Origin: an uncultured Flavihumibacter sp.
GTDB lineage: Bacteria; Bacteroidota; Bacteroidia; Chitinophagales; Chitinophagaceae
Length of the DNA: 37,250 bases
Direction: 5' to 3'
Assembly (NCBI GenBank): GCA_946481605.1
Contig: CAMLPA010000003.1
Span: forward strand, 1 to 37,250
The notes beneath the pieces were generated by a model. The model had not been told where the DNA came from. It saw nothing but the letters and a program-made list of their open reading frames with translations, and ran no database searches. A program made the translations under genes and the position numbers. Below, piece by piece: positions 1 through 9,230 of the stretch (within the stretch, counting starts at the first letter, position 1; the number at the start of each line of letters is the position of its first letter).

Positions 1-2
1 AA

Positions 3-1316
3 TACCAGTACCTGTCTTCAGATTGCGCCTGGTTGCCCATGCTTGGAAGCCGTTTTACCCTTGTGCTGGATGGCATGGGAAAACTCCTTGCATTGCTGAC
101 GGCCATCGCTTTCCCGCTGATCTTTGTTTCCACCTGGAAAAGCAGGTATAAAGATGCGAACCAGTTCTTCGGATTGATGCTGTTGTCGCAGGCCGGACTG
201 CTCCTGGTGTTCATGGCAATGGACGCGCTCCTGTTCTACTTCGGCTGGGAAATTGCGCTGATACCCGCTTACTTCCTCTGTTCCAAATGGGGTGGGGAAA
301 AACGGATTCAGGCTACTTTCAAATTCTTTGTGTACACCTTCGCGGGATCACTGCTGATGCTGATTGGGTTGATCTACCTGTATTTCCAGACACCTGATCA
401 GACTTTCGCCATCAATGCTTTCTACGACCTTAAATTATCAGTAAAAGAACAAAGCTGGTTGTTCTGGCTGTTCTTCGTGGCCTTCGCCATCAAAATGCCG
501 ATATTCCCCTTCCATACCTGGCAGCCTGATACCTACGAACAATCGCCCACGGCGGTTACCATGGTACTGAGCGGTGTAATGGTGAAGATGGGCGTTTTCG
601 CGCTGATCCGCTGGTTGTTGCCCGTGCTGCCTTACGGTACATATATGTGGGGTGACACCGCTACTTCAATGGCCGTGATCGGAATGATTTACGCTTCGCT
701 GATCGCCATTAAGCAGGATGATATCAAACGACTGGTGGCTTATTCTTCCATCGCCCACATCGGGCTGATGTGCGTGGCCATCTTCGCTTATACCGAGGCC
801 GGTATGAAAGGCGCCATCCTCCAGATGTTCAACCACGGCATCAACATCATCGGACTCTGGATCGTGGTAGAACTGATCGAAAGGCAATATGGTACCCGTA
901 AAATGAGCGAACTCGGCGGGTTGGCACAAAGTTCTCCGGTACTGGCCATCTTCCTGGTGGTGCTGGCCTTCGCCAACATCGCGCTGCCACTTACCAACGC
1001 GTTCGTGGGTGAGTTCCTGATGTTCAACGGCATATTCTCTTCCACCATCACCCAATACAATGTGGTATTCACGGTTGTGGCGGGATTGAGCATTATCCTC
1101 GCTGCGATTTATACCTTGAATATGGTGCAGAAAGTATTTTACGGGAACACCAATACACTTACATCCACCGGATATACACTGGGCGGGAACGAGAAACTCG
1201 CGCTGGGTATCTTGGTAATTGTGATCCTGTACTTTGGCGTTTATCCGCAACCGTTGTTCGATCTGAGTCAGGATACAGTGACCAATATCATGGAACGAAT
1301 CAAAATCAATTTGTAG
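3..1316 (+). CDS. nuoM: NADH-quinone oxidoreductase subunit M, 5' end missing
   Basis: This is the proton-pumping membrane subunit M of respiratory complex I, an antiporter-like subunit in the inner membrane. The frame is open to the left edge of the window, so the gene starts upstream; the first in-window starts (TTG at 33, ATG at 39) are internal, since residues typical of NuoM such as YQYLSSDCAWLP precede them. The visible part is about 438 residues against roughly 480-500 for the family. It is a chain of hydrophobic helices with the conserved segment FPFHTWQPDTYEQSPTAV followed by a VMVKMG helix, as in Nad4/NuoM proteins. nuoN begins 16 nt downstream, which is the usual end of a nuo operon. 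The product is not in doubt; only the N-terminus is unseen. Confidence 0.95.
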   Translation, partial: YQYLSSDCAWLPMLGSRFTLVLDGMGKLLALLTAIAFPLIFVSTWKSRYKDANQFFGLMLLSQAGLLLVFMAMDALLFYFGWEIALIPAYFLCSKWGGEKRIQATFKFFVYTFAGSLLMLIGLIYLYFQTPDQTFAINAFYDLKLSVKEQSWLFWLFFVAFAIKMPIFPFHTWQPDTYEQSPTAVTMVLSGVMVKMGVFALIRWLLPVLPYGTYMWGDTATSMAVIGMIYASLIAIKQDDIKRLVAYSSIAHIGLMCVAIFAYTEAGMKGAILQMFNHGINIIGLWIVVELIERQYGTRKMSELGGLAQSSPVLAIFLVVLAFANIALPLTNAFVGEFLMFNGIFSSTITQYNVVFTVVAGLSIILAAIYTLNMVQKVFYGNTNTLTSTGYTLGGNEKLALGILVIVILYFGVYPQPLFDLSQDTVTNIMERIKINL

Positions 1317-1332
1317 TCAGCGAAAATAGATT

Positions 1333-2712
1333 ATGAACGCAATTATTATTTCTGCTATCTGGGGTGTGATCATGATGTTCGGGGGCTTGTTCCTGAAACA
1401 GTCGTCTGCCATCCGCTCACTTGCCATCGCCGGTCTGCTGGTTTTGCTCGGAGCCAACGTCTGGGAAACTTACCACAGCGCTTTCTTTAAGATTGACACG
1501 CACGGCATGCTGGATTTCGGCAGGTTCGGCCTGTTCTTCAATACCATCGCTTTTGCTTCCACCCTGGTGTATGTGCTGCTTTCCGGCAACGACATCACCA
1601 AAGTGGGCAACAAAAGCAATGCCGCCGATTATTTTGCGCTGATCTTCTTTATACTCGCCGGCGTGGGTATCGTATCTTCCTTCGGATCGCTGCTGATGTT
1701 GTTCCTGGGCATTGAAATCATTTCCATTCCATTGTATGTGTTGGCTGGAAGCGATAAAAAGAACCTGAAAAGCAATGAGGCTTCCCTGAAATATTTCCTG
1801 ATGGGCGCTTTCTCCACGGGCATTATGCTGATGGGGATCGCCCTGATCTACGGGGCGAAAGGAACTTTCTTTATTGATACCATCGCGGTAGGTGCAGGTA
1901 AACTGACGCCGCTCATGGCTTCCGGCCTGATACTGCTGCTTATATCCATGGCCTTCAAAGTCTCTGCTGCCCCTTTCCATTTCTGGACCCCAGACGTGTA
2001 CGATGGCTCTCCAACGGTATTCACCTCCTTTATGGCCACGATAGTGAAGGCCGCAGCATTCATCGGTTTTGTGCGCCTGTTTGAACGTTCCTTCGGTGCT
2101 GCGAAAGAAGAATGGCAACTGCTGGTGGCCATCGTTACCGCAGCCACGCTGATCATTGGAAACGTTACGGCGGTTTTCCAGCAGAGTGTAAAAAGAATGC
2201 TGGCTTATTCGAGTATCGCACAAGCCGGGTTCATGATGTTCGCCATCTTTACGCTGAACGATTTTGCAAAGGAAGGTATCATTCTGTACGCTGCGGCGTA
2301 TAGCCTGGCCACGATCGGTATCTTTGCGGTACTCATCCGCATGAAAGATTATACTTTCGAAGGGTTTAACGGGCTGGCGAAAAGCAATCCCCTGCTGGCA
2401 GCCGTGATCACTATATTTCTGCTTTCACTGGCAGGTATTCCTTTAACGGCGGGCTTCTTCGCGAAATACTATATGCTTACCGCAGCCATTAAATCCGGAA
2501 CCTATTTCTGGCTGGTGATCGTGGCTATTGTATGTGCCGCCATTTCAGTATACTACTATTTCAGGGTGATCCAGGCCATGTATTTCAGAGACGGAGAGGC
2601 AGAGGTTGCTCCTGTTTCCGGTGGCTTCAAAGCCCTGCTGGTAGTGGTGGCAGGCATCATCGTGCTGATAGGCGTATGGCCACAGTTGCTGCTGAATTAC
2701 CTGTATTTCTAA
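1333..2712 (+). CDS. nuoN: NADH-quinone oxidoreductase subunit N
   Basis: Subunit N of complex I is one of the three antiporter-like proton channels of the membrane arm. The 459-residue protein is close to the family length and almost entirely hydrophobic helices. The antiporter signature FHFWTPDVYDGSP is present, followed by FTSFMATIVKAAAF and later VKRMLAYSSIAQAGFMM, all typical of NuoN/Nad2. The ATG at 1333 lies 16 nt after the nuoM stop, so the two are cotranscribed, and a strong hairpin with a T-run follows the stop, so nuoN is the last gene of the nuo operon here. Nothing looks truncated or unusual. Confidence 0.96.
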   Translation: MNAIIISAIWGVIMMFGGLFLKQSSAIRSLAIAGLLVLLGANVWETYHSAFFKIDTHGMLDFGRFGLFFNTIAFASTLVYVLLSGNDITKVGNKSNAADYFALIFFILAGVGIVSSFGSLLMLFLGIEIISIPLYVLAGSDKKNLKSNEASLKYFLMGAFSTGIMLMGIALIYGAKGTFFIDTIAVGAGKLTPLMASGLILLLISMAFKVSAAPFHFWTPDVYDGSPTVFTSFMATIVKAAAFIGFVRLFERSFGAAKEEWQLLVAIVTAATLIIGNVTAVFQQSVKRMLAYSSIAQAGFMMFAIFTLNDFAKEGIILYAAAYSLATIGIFAVLIRMKDYTFEGFNGLAKSNPLLAAVITIFLLSLAGIPLTAGFFAKYYMLTAAIKSGTYFWLVIVAIVCAAISVYYYFRVIQAMYFRDGEAEVAPVSGGFKALLVVVAGIIVLIGVWPQLLLNYLYF

Positions 2713-2738
2713 GCGCCCGGTTTCTGATATAATTTAAT

Positions 2739-2781
2739 GTCTCGCAAACGTTGCGCCGTAGCGCCGTTGCGAGACATTTTT
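2739..2781 (+). terminator. Rho-independent terminator of the nuo operon
   Basis: Arms GTCTCGCAA (2739-2747) and TTGCGAGAC (2767-2775) pair perfectly. A nested GCGC-CGTA-GCGC stem (2753-2764) fills the loop, and ATTTTT follows (2776-2781). It begins 26 nt after the nuoN stop. Confidence 0.75.
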
Positions 2782-2799
2782 CTTGAATACCGGCTAACA

Positions 2800-2876
2800 C
2801 CGTGAAAACACGGTCCCCGGTGCCACCGCTATAGCGGTGCTACCGGGGACCGTTAAAACACTGTTTAACGCGTTAA
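2800..2876. repeat. Cluster of three adjacent palindromes
   Basis: The 367-bp gap between nuoN and the permease gene contains, after the terminator, three palindromic elements in a row. CCGTG-AAAA-CACGG lies at 2800-2813. A long near-perfect hairpin lies at 2811-2852, with arms beginning CGGTCCCCGGT and ending ACCGGGGACCG, two mismatched positions per arm and a TATA centre. A perfect 12-bp palindrome TTAACGCGTTAA lies at 2865-2876. The rest of the gap (2877-3030) holds nothing I recognise. The cluster could be a REP-like dispersed element or a structured RNA 5' to the permease; the window does not decide. Confidence 0.6.
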
Positions 2877-3031
2877 CCTCCATCGCTTCAACCTATACAC
2901 ATTCCCTCCTTCACCGTTGCGCCTGCGAAACTGCGAGGCTGCGAGGAGCGATGCAGGAAGCAGGAAGCAGGCATCGTTGCAAGAAGCATCCTCCCCGCAT
3001 CCCGCTCCTCAACCGCTCTTCCCTCCACCGG

Positions 3032-3061
3032 TTTGCCCTCCCGTTTTTTGTCCTATCTTTA
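3032..3061 (+). promoter_or_regulatory. Possible Bacteroidota promoter of the permease gene
   Basis: TTTG (3032-3035) and TATCTTTA (3054-3061, one mismatch to TAnnTTTG) are separated by 18 bp, near the spacing of Bacteroidota sigma-ABfr promoters. A start site about 6-7 nt on leaves a short leader before the ATG at 3080. Confidence 0.4.
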
Positions 3062-3079
3062 AAACAGAAACACACGTTC

Positions 3080-4354
3080 ATGCAATTCAGGGACATTTTT
3101 TCACTTGCTTACAGAACCATCCGGGGCAATCGCCTGCGTACGGGCATTACAGTGGCCATCATCGCATTCGGGATCATGGCGCTGGTCGGGATTATCACGG
3201 CCATCACGGCGATGGAACAGAAGTTTACGGAAAGCTTTTCCGCCATGGGCGCGAACGGTTTTACCGTACGGTTCCGTGAAGTGAACAGGAATATGGGGGG
3301 GAACAACAATGAAGTGACCAAATCTGAAAAGGGCGCGAAGAAAATTAAGAAGTCGAATGAAGGGAAAATCATCACCCACGACCAGGCCGTTGAATTCAAA
3401 AAAAGATACCAGTTCCCCGCAGCAGTGGGCATCTCCATCTCAGGAGGAAATGATGCCATTGTGAGCGCGAACAGCAAGAAAACGAATCCCACAGTAAGAT
3501 TGTATGGCGGAGACGAGAACTACCTCGAACTGAATGGATACACCGTGAGTACCGGGCGCGGTCTCAACGAACTGGACGTGGAAAGCGGGCGTAATGTTTG
3601 TGTGGTGGGTATGGATGTAGTAACCAAACTCTTCGGTAAAAATGCCGGTTCCGCAATTGAAAAAACAGTGCGGGTGAACAATATACCTTACCGCATCATT
3701 GGCGTGCTGGATGCCAAAGGATCTACTTTCGGTTTCAGCCGAGACAATATCGTGATCACTTCTTACAACAATATCCGCCGCTTCTTCAGCTCCGGCCGTT
3801 CCTATCTGATCGGAGTTAAAGTGCCGGAAGTTAGTCTGGTAGACGAAGCCATGGGCGAAGCTCAGGCTGTATTGCGTCCCATACGCAAACTCGCTACCAC
3901 GGAAGGCGATAACTTCTACCTCGATAAAAGCGACAGCTTCGCGCAAATGGCCATTCAGAGTACAAGTATGCTCACATTGGCAGCTACTGTAATTGGATTG
4001 ATTACACTGATTGGCGCAGCCATCGGGTTGATGAACATCATGCTGGTATCCGTGTCTGAAAGAACAAAAGAAGTAGGACTTATCAAGGCCATCGGCGGAA
4101 ACCAAAGCACGGTGCGGAAGCAGTTCCTGCTGGAAGCGATCATCATCAGCCTGCTGGGCGCGGCATTCGGTATCATACTGGGAATACTGGTAGGTAACCT
4201 GTTTTCCATGGTATTGGGTACGGGGTTCGTGGTGCCCTGGATGTGGGTATTCTACGGCGTATTGATTTGCTCTGTTGTTGGACTGGTGGCAGGTTTGTAT
4301 CCTGCGATGAAGGCGGGACGATTGAACCCTATTGAGGCGCTGCGGTACGAGTAA
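3080..4354 (+). CDS. ABC transporter permease, MacB/FtsX type
   Basis: This is an integral membrane permease of the MacB/LolCDE class, which couples cytoplasmic ATPase action to the periplasm instead of moving solutes through the bilayer. The layout fits. An N-terminal helix follows a basic segment ([20 protein letters not shown], about residues 12-31). A large soluble MacB_PCD-like domain follows (about 45-280), then the FtsX domain with three helices. Hallmarks are [19 protein letters not shown] and the C-terminal [21 protein letters not shown] region. I chose ATG 3080 (424 aa); the frame extends upstream to a GTG at 2837, but that extension is low-complexity and begins inside a palindrome. 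No ATPase gene is adjacent, so its partner must be encoded elsewhere. Substrate unknown. Confidence 0.88.
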   Translation: MQFRDIFSLAYRTIRGNRLRTGITVAIIAFGIMALVGIITAITAMEQKFTESFSAMGANGFTVRFREVNRNMGGNNNEVTKSEKGAKKIKKSNEGKIITHDQAVEFKKRYQFPAAVGISISGGNDAIVSANSKKTNPTVRLYGGDENYLELNGYTVSTGRGLNELDVESGRNVCVVGMDVVTKLFGKNAGSAIEKTVRVNNIPYRIIGVLDAKGSTFGFSRDNIVITSYNNIRRFFSSGRSYLIGVKVPEVSLVDEAMGEAQAVLRPIRKLATTEGDNFYLDKSDSFAQMAIQSTSMLTLAATVIGLITLIGAAIGLMNIMLVSVSERTKEVGLIKAIGGNQSTVRKQFLLEAIIISLLGAAFGIILGILVGNLFSMVLGTGFVVPWMWVFYGVLICSVVGLVAGLYPAMKAGRLNPIEALRYE

Positions 4355-4582
4355 GCTTCTCCGTTAGTGTATAAATGCTTTTTCAGTCCCTGCTTTTTCT
4401 TACAGTACCATGAGGAATACTCATTACGAAATGCCATTCATTTTTTAACAAAACGATTCGCGCTCTTATGTGCTACCTTTCTGAAAGCACACAGTAGTAC
4501 GACTACTTTATCAATCATGTAGTACTATTTTTAGTTAGCATACATGCAAAATTTCTTGTACTCAAACCTCTCATACCCAAAC

Positions 4583-4630
4583 AACGCTTTGCGTCTTTGC
4601 TCCTTTGCGCCCTTTGCGTGAAATCTCTCA
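4583..4630. repeat. Interspersed TTTGCG-rich repeat in a 421-bp gap
   Basis: The gap 4355-4775 has no credible gene. At 4583-4630 it carries tandem-like units of the form CTTTGCGTCTTTGCTCCTTT followed by GCGCCCTTTGCGTGAAAT. On the minus strand this reads FHAKGAKEQRRK, the HAKAQRR-like phrase that spurious ORFs carry when this widespread intergenic repeat is translated. Elsewhere in the gap there is a small inverted repeat, GTAGT-ACG-ACTAC, near 4495-4507, and the receptor promoter near its right end. Confidence 0.55.
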
Positions 4631-4725
4631 TCTGCAACACCTTCCCCACACGATAAAATATTTCCTCCCAGGAAACATTCATAATTCCTTAACCTCCCGC
4701 ATACACTGAGATTAAAAGAGAAATC

Positions 4726-4733
4726 TACTTTTG
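4726..4733 (+). promoter_or_regulatory. -7 box upstream of the TonB receptor
   Basis: TACTTTTG matches the Bacteroidota -7 consensus TAnnTTTG exactly and lies 42 nt before the ATG. No clear TTG -33 element is visible at the usual distance. AGGAAA near 4760 could help ribosome binding. Confidence 0.42.
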
Positions 4734-4775
4734 ATCCACAGTAAATAAAATTTCTCAATAGGAAAATTATACCAC

Positions 4776-7601
4776 ATGCGGCAGTTTTCATTTATTCTTC
4801 TTTTTATACTGTTTGGCTGGGCCTCCGCCCATGCGCAAACGGGCACCTTATCCGCTAAAGTATATGACCAGCAAGGCCCTCTGCCTTCGGTTTCCATTTC
4901 CATTCCCGCGCTGAAAACAGCGGGTGTTGCCACCAATTTACAGGGCGCTTTCAGCATCAACCTTCCTGTTGGCAGCCACAAAGTAGAGATCAGCTATGTA
5001 GGTTACATCAAAGCCACTATTGATGTAATGATTGAAGCGGGTAAAACCACTGATGCAGGCACCATCGTATTGCAACCGGAACCTTCCATGAAAGAAGTGC
5101 TGGTGCGCAGCACCTATGCACGGGGTGAAATGAGCGCTCTTTCCATGCGGAAGAACGCATTGGCTATTATGGAAGTGGTAAGCGCCGATGGCATCGGTAA
5201 ACTGCCCGACCGCAACGCGGCGGAAGCCGTTCAGCGGATGCCCGGTATCAGTATTGAAAGAGACCAGGGGGAAGGAAGGTACATCACCGTGCGCGGAACA
5301 CCTTCGCAATGGAGTTCCACCACCGTAAACGGCGACCGTATTCCCGCCGCCAAAACTTCTGGCGATCTGTTGGGAAACAGGACCGTGCCGCTCGATATCC
5401 TTCCATCTGAATTCATTCAGTATATACAAGTACTGAAGGCCATCACACCCGAATACGAAGGGGATGCCATTGGTGGTACCGTGAACTTTGTGACACGTAC
5501 TTCACCCGAAAAAAGGTTGTTCAGTGTAACCGCGGCCATGCCTTATCACCACAGAGATAAAGAAACGGGTTTCAACGGAACATTGATGTATGGCGACCGC
5601 ATCCTGAAAAACAAACTCGGTTTTATGTTGCTGGGTACCATCAACAAGCGGCCTTATGATACCGATAGTTATGAAGTGATCTATGGCAACGAATTGCACA
5701 ACGTGAATACGCTTGACGTGAGAAGTTACGTGGGTAAAAGAACTACTAAAGGCTACAACGCAGCCGTGGATTTTAAACTGACCGATAACATCCAACTGTT
5801 TGCCCGTGGGTTTTATACGAGTCTGCTCGACAACGAACGCAACCGCAAAACCATGTTCTTCTTCGAAAAGACTACCCTGAACCAGCAACTCCGCTGGAAC
5901 GCCGTAGACTACCTTTTCAAGAACTATGGCGGCGAAGCCGGGATGAATGTGAAATTGGGCAAACAACTGAACATGGATGCCAAATTCTCTCTGTTTGAAT
6001 CCTGGGCCGGATACGATGGTCCTTCCACAGTTGATAAAGACCGCCGCGGTTATTACTACGGCAACTGGTTGCAGACCGGTAAATTCGATAACCTGGTGTC
6101 AGTGAACGGCAAAAACTACAAGTTCCTGAAAGGAGATGAACCCAATGCGGAATATGTGGGCGATGCACCCGGAAATATTCAGCCACATTTCGATGAAAGC
6201 ACGCCGTTCAATCCCGATAATTTCCATTTGGACCGCTACCTGATCAGTATCCGGAATATCAAAGAATCCGATAAAGTGGGCGCCATCAATTTTCAGTATG
6301 CGGCCCGCCAAAACCTTACTCTGAAATTCGGTGCAAAATACCGCGATAAGAGCAGCAGTTACGACCGCAGAACAGCCACCTGGCTCTATAAAACCAGTGC
6401 GTCGAAAGTGTACCTCAGCACGTATGAAAAAGAAGGATTTCCCCGCGCCGGTAATTACTTCCCGGAGTTAAACAACCCGTACAACCAACTCGCTTTTCCG
6501 TATCCGACTTTGCAGTCATTCATCGATCCCACCAATTCCCCTGCATCGATGAGCAATATCACCTATACTATGCAGGATAAAACCAATTCCACCATGGCCA
6601 CCGCCAACTACGAAGCCAACGAAAAAGTGCTGGCCGCTTATGGAATGGGTGAATACAGGATCAGCGGAAAATCTACTTTGGTGGCAGGTTTAAGATTCGA
6701 ACAAACAGACGTAACAACATCCAGTTTCCGCTACAATACAGTCTCCAAAGAGATCACACCGGTGGAAGGCGGCAAAAGTTATCCCGCAGTACTTCCCATG
6801 TTGCATTATATGCTCAAACCTTCCAAAGCATTCGATCTGCGCGCTGCCATCACCAGAACTTTCGCCAGGGCCGCGTTCAACGAACTCAGCGCCTACGAAA
6901 GTGTGAACCCTTCTTCACTGACCATCACACAAGGCAATGCCGAACTGAGGCCTACCTTCTCCTGGAACTATGATGTGATCGGAAGTTATTACATGAACAA
7001 CACAAGTTATATTTCCGGAGGACTTTTCTACAAAGACCTGAAAGATGTGGTGATCGTGAGCGGAAGCCAGGAAGAAAGAACCATTGATGGCACTTCCGCC
7101 CAATACCAGGTATCCAAACCCGTAAATTCGGAAACCGCATTCCTTTATGGACTGGAACTCATCTTCAGCAAAAAATTCACGCAACTCCCCGGTGTATTGG
7201 GTGGGCTGGGCCTGAACCTGAATTATACTTATACCAAATCGGAAACATCGCTGCAAGCAAGAGACGGAGAAAAATCCGGATTACTCAACCAATCACCGAA
7301 CATCTTCAATGCGGCATTGATATACGAACGGAACGGACTCTCCCTTAGACTCGCCGGAAATTACAGACAGGCTTTCCTGGTAGAGATCAGGGACAATAAA
7401 ATGGCAGATCGTTACCAGGACCAGGATTTCCAACTCGATTTCTCCGTTAACTACAATTTTCCCCGGAACATTACCCTCTTCCTGGAAGCCAATAACCTCA
7501 CCAACCAACCCCTCCGCTATTACCACGGAACAAAAGGAAGGCCAGAACAAGTGGAATACTACTCTTCCCGCGGAAGGATTGGCATCGGATGGAAACTTTA
7601 A
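4776..7601 (+). CDS. TonB-dependent outer-membrane receptor
   Basis: This 941-residue outer-membrane beta-barrel takes up a substrate using energy from TonB-ExbBD. Residues 1-21 are a signal peptide ending AHAQ. A carboxypeptidase-D-like regulatory domain (about 24-106) precedes the plug (about 125-235) and a roughly 700-residue barrel. The plug phrase LPDRNAAEAVQRMPGISIER then DQGEGRYITVRG, and later EGDAIGGTVNF, are typical of the Caulobacter/Xanthomonas-type receptor group (TIGR01782-like). No SusD partner follows, so it is probably not a glycan SusCD system. The next gene is a PhoD-type phosphatase, which suggests a phosphate-ester or metal-phosphate substrate (inference). A hairpin separates the two genes. 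Its energy could come from the exbB-exbD-tonB operon 10 kb away. Confidence 0.9.
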   Translation: MRQFSFILLFILFGWASAHAQTGTLSAKVYDQQGPLPSVSISIPALKTAGVATNLQGAFSINLPVGSHKVEISYVGYIKATIDVMIEAGKTTDAGTIVLQPEPSMKEVLVRSTYARGEMSALSMRKNALAIMEVVSADGIGKLPDRNAAEAVQRMPGISIERDQGEGRYITVRGTPSQWSSTTVNGDRIPAAKTSGDLLGNRTVPLDILPSEFIQYIQVLKAITPEYEGDAIGGTVNFVTRTSPEKRLFSVTAAMPYHHRDKETGFNGTLMYGDRILKNKLGFMLLGTINKRPYDTDSYEVIYGNELHNVNTLDVRSYVGKRTTKGYNAAVDFKLTDNIQLFARGFYTSLLDNERNRKTMFFFEKTTLNQQLRWNAVDYLFKNYGGEAGMNVKLGKQLNMDAKFSLFESWAGYDGPSTVDKDRRGYYYGNWLQTGKFDNLVSVNGKNYKFLKGDEPNAEYVGDAPGNIQPHFDESTPFNPDNFHLDRYLISIRNIKESDKVGAINFQYAARQNLTLKFGAKYRDKSSSYDRRTATWLYKTSASKVYLSTYEKEGFPRAGNYFPELNNPYNQLAFPYPTLQSFIDPTNSPASMSNITYTMQDKTNSTMATANYEANEKVLAAYGMGEYRISGKSTLVAGLRFEQTDVTTSSFRYNTVSKEITPVEGGKSYPAVLPMLHYMLKPSKAFDLRAAITRTFARAAFNELSAYESVNPSSLTITQGNAELRPTFSWNYDVIGSYYMNNTSYISGGLFYKDLKDVVIVSGSQEERTIDGTSAQYQVSKPVNSETAFLYGLELIFSKKFTQLPGVLGGLGLNLNYTYTKSETSLQARDGEKSGLLNQSPNIFNAALIYERNGLSLRLAGNYRQAFLVEIRDNKMADRYQDQDFQLDFSVNYNFPRNITLFLEANNLTNQPLRYYHGTKGRPEQVEYYSSRGRIGIGWKL

Positions 7602-7624
7602 TCATGCCCACTTTACCCTATCCC

Positions 7625-7663
7625 AGGTTGTGCCCGTAAAAAAGGCGCAACCTTTCATTCTTT
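7625..7663 (+). terminator. Hairpin between receptor and phosphatase genes
   Basis: AGGTTGTGCC (7625-7634) pairs with GGCGCAACCT (7644-7653) with one G-U pair and a 9-nt loop. The imperfect T-rich tract TTTCATTCTTT follows. It may terminate or attenuate read-through from the receptor into the phosphatase gene. Confidence 0.45.
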
Positions 7664-7685
7664 AAACCGCTTATCATTGAAGTAT

Positions 7686-9230
7686 ATGGTTTCACGCAAA
7701 CATTTTCTCCGCGCCATCAGTTTTCTTTCTGTAGGTTCTCTGCTCCCCGAATGGATGAACGCAAATAACCATTTCTTACACGGCATCGCTTCCGGAGATC
7801 CGCTTCAAAACAAGATCATTTTATGGACACGCATCTCTTACGCCAGTATTTACGACGCACGCGTGGAGTGGGAAATAGCGGAGAACAATACCTTTACGAA
7901 AGGCGTAAAAAAAGGAATACGCACGGTTTCTGCCGCACAGGATTTCACCGTTAAAATTGATGTGGATGCACTAAAACCGGGAACAGAATATTATTACCGT
8001 TTCCGCTACAATGAAGTGTATTCTCCGGTTGGCACCACCCGCACGCTGCCTGCATCGTTGGGCGACAAAGCTTTTGAACTCGCGGTGGTAGCCTGTAACA
8101 ACTGGGAGGATGGTTATTTTAATGCTTTCCGCTTCCTCGCACAGAAAGAAACCGTGGACCTGGTATTGCACCTCGGCGATTATATTTACGAATACGGAAC
8201 CGGTGAATATGGCAACCCCGCATCGGGTAGAACCAATATGCCCCTGCACGAGATACTTACACTTTCCGATTACCGCCAGCGTTACGCGCATTACCGCACA
8301 GATGCCGATCTTCAACGGCTCCACCAACTGAAGCCCATGATCGCAGTATGGGACGATCATGAACTGGCCAACGATGCCTATGTAGATGGCGCGAAAAACA
8401 ACCAGCCCGGAGAAGCGGTATGGAGCGATAGAAAAGCCGCCGCTATTAAAGCCTATTTTGAATGGATGCCCGTAAGAGCCTCGTCTCCGAAAGAGTTAGC
8501 CCGGAATATTACGATAGGAAAAGACATCAGTTTATTGCTGATGGACCAGCGCCTGACCGGCAGAACCATTCAAAAACCAACAGATGCACCAGATTTCCAT
8601 GATGTAAACAGAAGTTTGCTCGGAAAAGAACAACTGAACTGGCTATTGAGAGAAATAACTTACAACGATACAGCCTGGCAACTGATCGCCAGTCAGGTGA
8701 TGTTTACCGGCTACAAAGTGAAAGAGGGTTTTACCGCACCCAAATACAACGACTGGTGGCTGGGTTATCCGATGGAACGCAATGCAGTGGTGGAATTGCT
8801 GAACGCGCATAAAAAGAAGAATACCATTTTTCTGACAGGCGATCACCACCAGTCGTTCGCACTGGCACTGCATCCCGATCCCTCTTTTCAATACCATACT
8901 CCTGCCACGGAAATCCCATTGGCATGGGAATTCCTTACACCGAGTATTACATCAAGAAACATGGACCGGGCTACCGCTGATGAAGTGCAAAAACGCGAAA
9001 CAATGTTGCGGGAGCCATCCGTTAATCCGCATCTTGTATTTGCGGATATAAGCAAACACGGGTATTACATTGCAACGATCACTCCTTCGCAAATGGAGAT
9101 AGATTATTATTTCGTTTCAACCATCCTTAAACAGGAGGCGGAAGAATACTGTGCCACCTCGTTCCGGATCGATAAAAAGGATTTCAGTTTGAAACGGAAA
9201 GATCAGGACTTCGCATCCGTAAAAAAATAG
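7686..9230 (+). CDS. phoD: PhoD-type alkaline phosphatase/phosphodiesterase
   Basis: This is a secreted metallo-phosphoesterase that releases phosphate from mono- or diesters outside the cytoplasm. It has an N-terminal PhoD domain (about residues 25-125, starting NHFLHGIASGDPLQNKIILW) and a catalytic domain. Visible motifs are the Cys in VACNNWEDGYFNAF (C137, matching the Fe-coordinating Cys of Bacillus PhoD), LHLGDYIYEYG, VWDDHELANDAY and FLTGDHHQSF. The N-terminus SRKHFLRAISF resembles a Tat signal but has RK in place of the twin arginine. ATG 7686 (514 aa) is preferred over a TTG three codons upstream. The gene end overlaps the convergent XRE-cupin gene by 28 bp. It follows the TonB receptor with an 84-nt gap. 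Confidence 0.9.
   Translation: MVSRKHFLRAISFLSVGSLLPEWMNANNHFLHGIASGDPLQNKIILWTRISYASIYDARVEWEIAENNTFTKGVKKGIRTVSAAQDFTVKIDVDALKPGTEYYYRFRYNEVYSPVGTTRTLPASLGDKAFELAVVACNNWEDGYFNAFRFLAQKETVDLVLHLGDYIYEYGTGEYGNPASGRTNMPLHEILTLSDYRQRYAHYRTDADLQRLHQLKPMIAVWDDHELANDAYVDGAKNNQPGEAVWSDRKAAAIKAYFEWMPVRASSPKELARNITIGKDISLLLMDQRLTGRTIQKPTDAPDFHDVNRSLLGKEQLNWLLREITYNDTAWQLIASQVMFTGYKVKEGFTAPKYNDWWLGYPMERNAVVELLNAHKKKNTIFLTGDHHQSFALALHPDPSFQYHTPATEIPLAWEFLTPSITSRNMDRATADEVQKRETMLREPSVNPHLVFADISKHGYYIATITPSQMEIDYYFVSTILKQEAEEYCATSFRIDKKDFSLKRKDQDFASVKK

Noticed and set aside
2837..3079. 81-residue N-terminal extension of the ABC permease from a GTG
   Set aside because: It begins inside a hairpin, is Arg/Cys/His-rich and unlike a permease; the ATG at 3080 gives a normal N-terminus after a plausible promoter.
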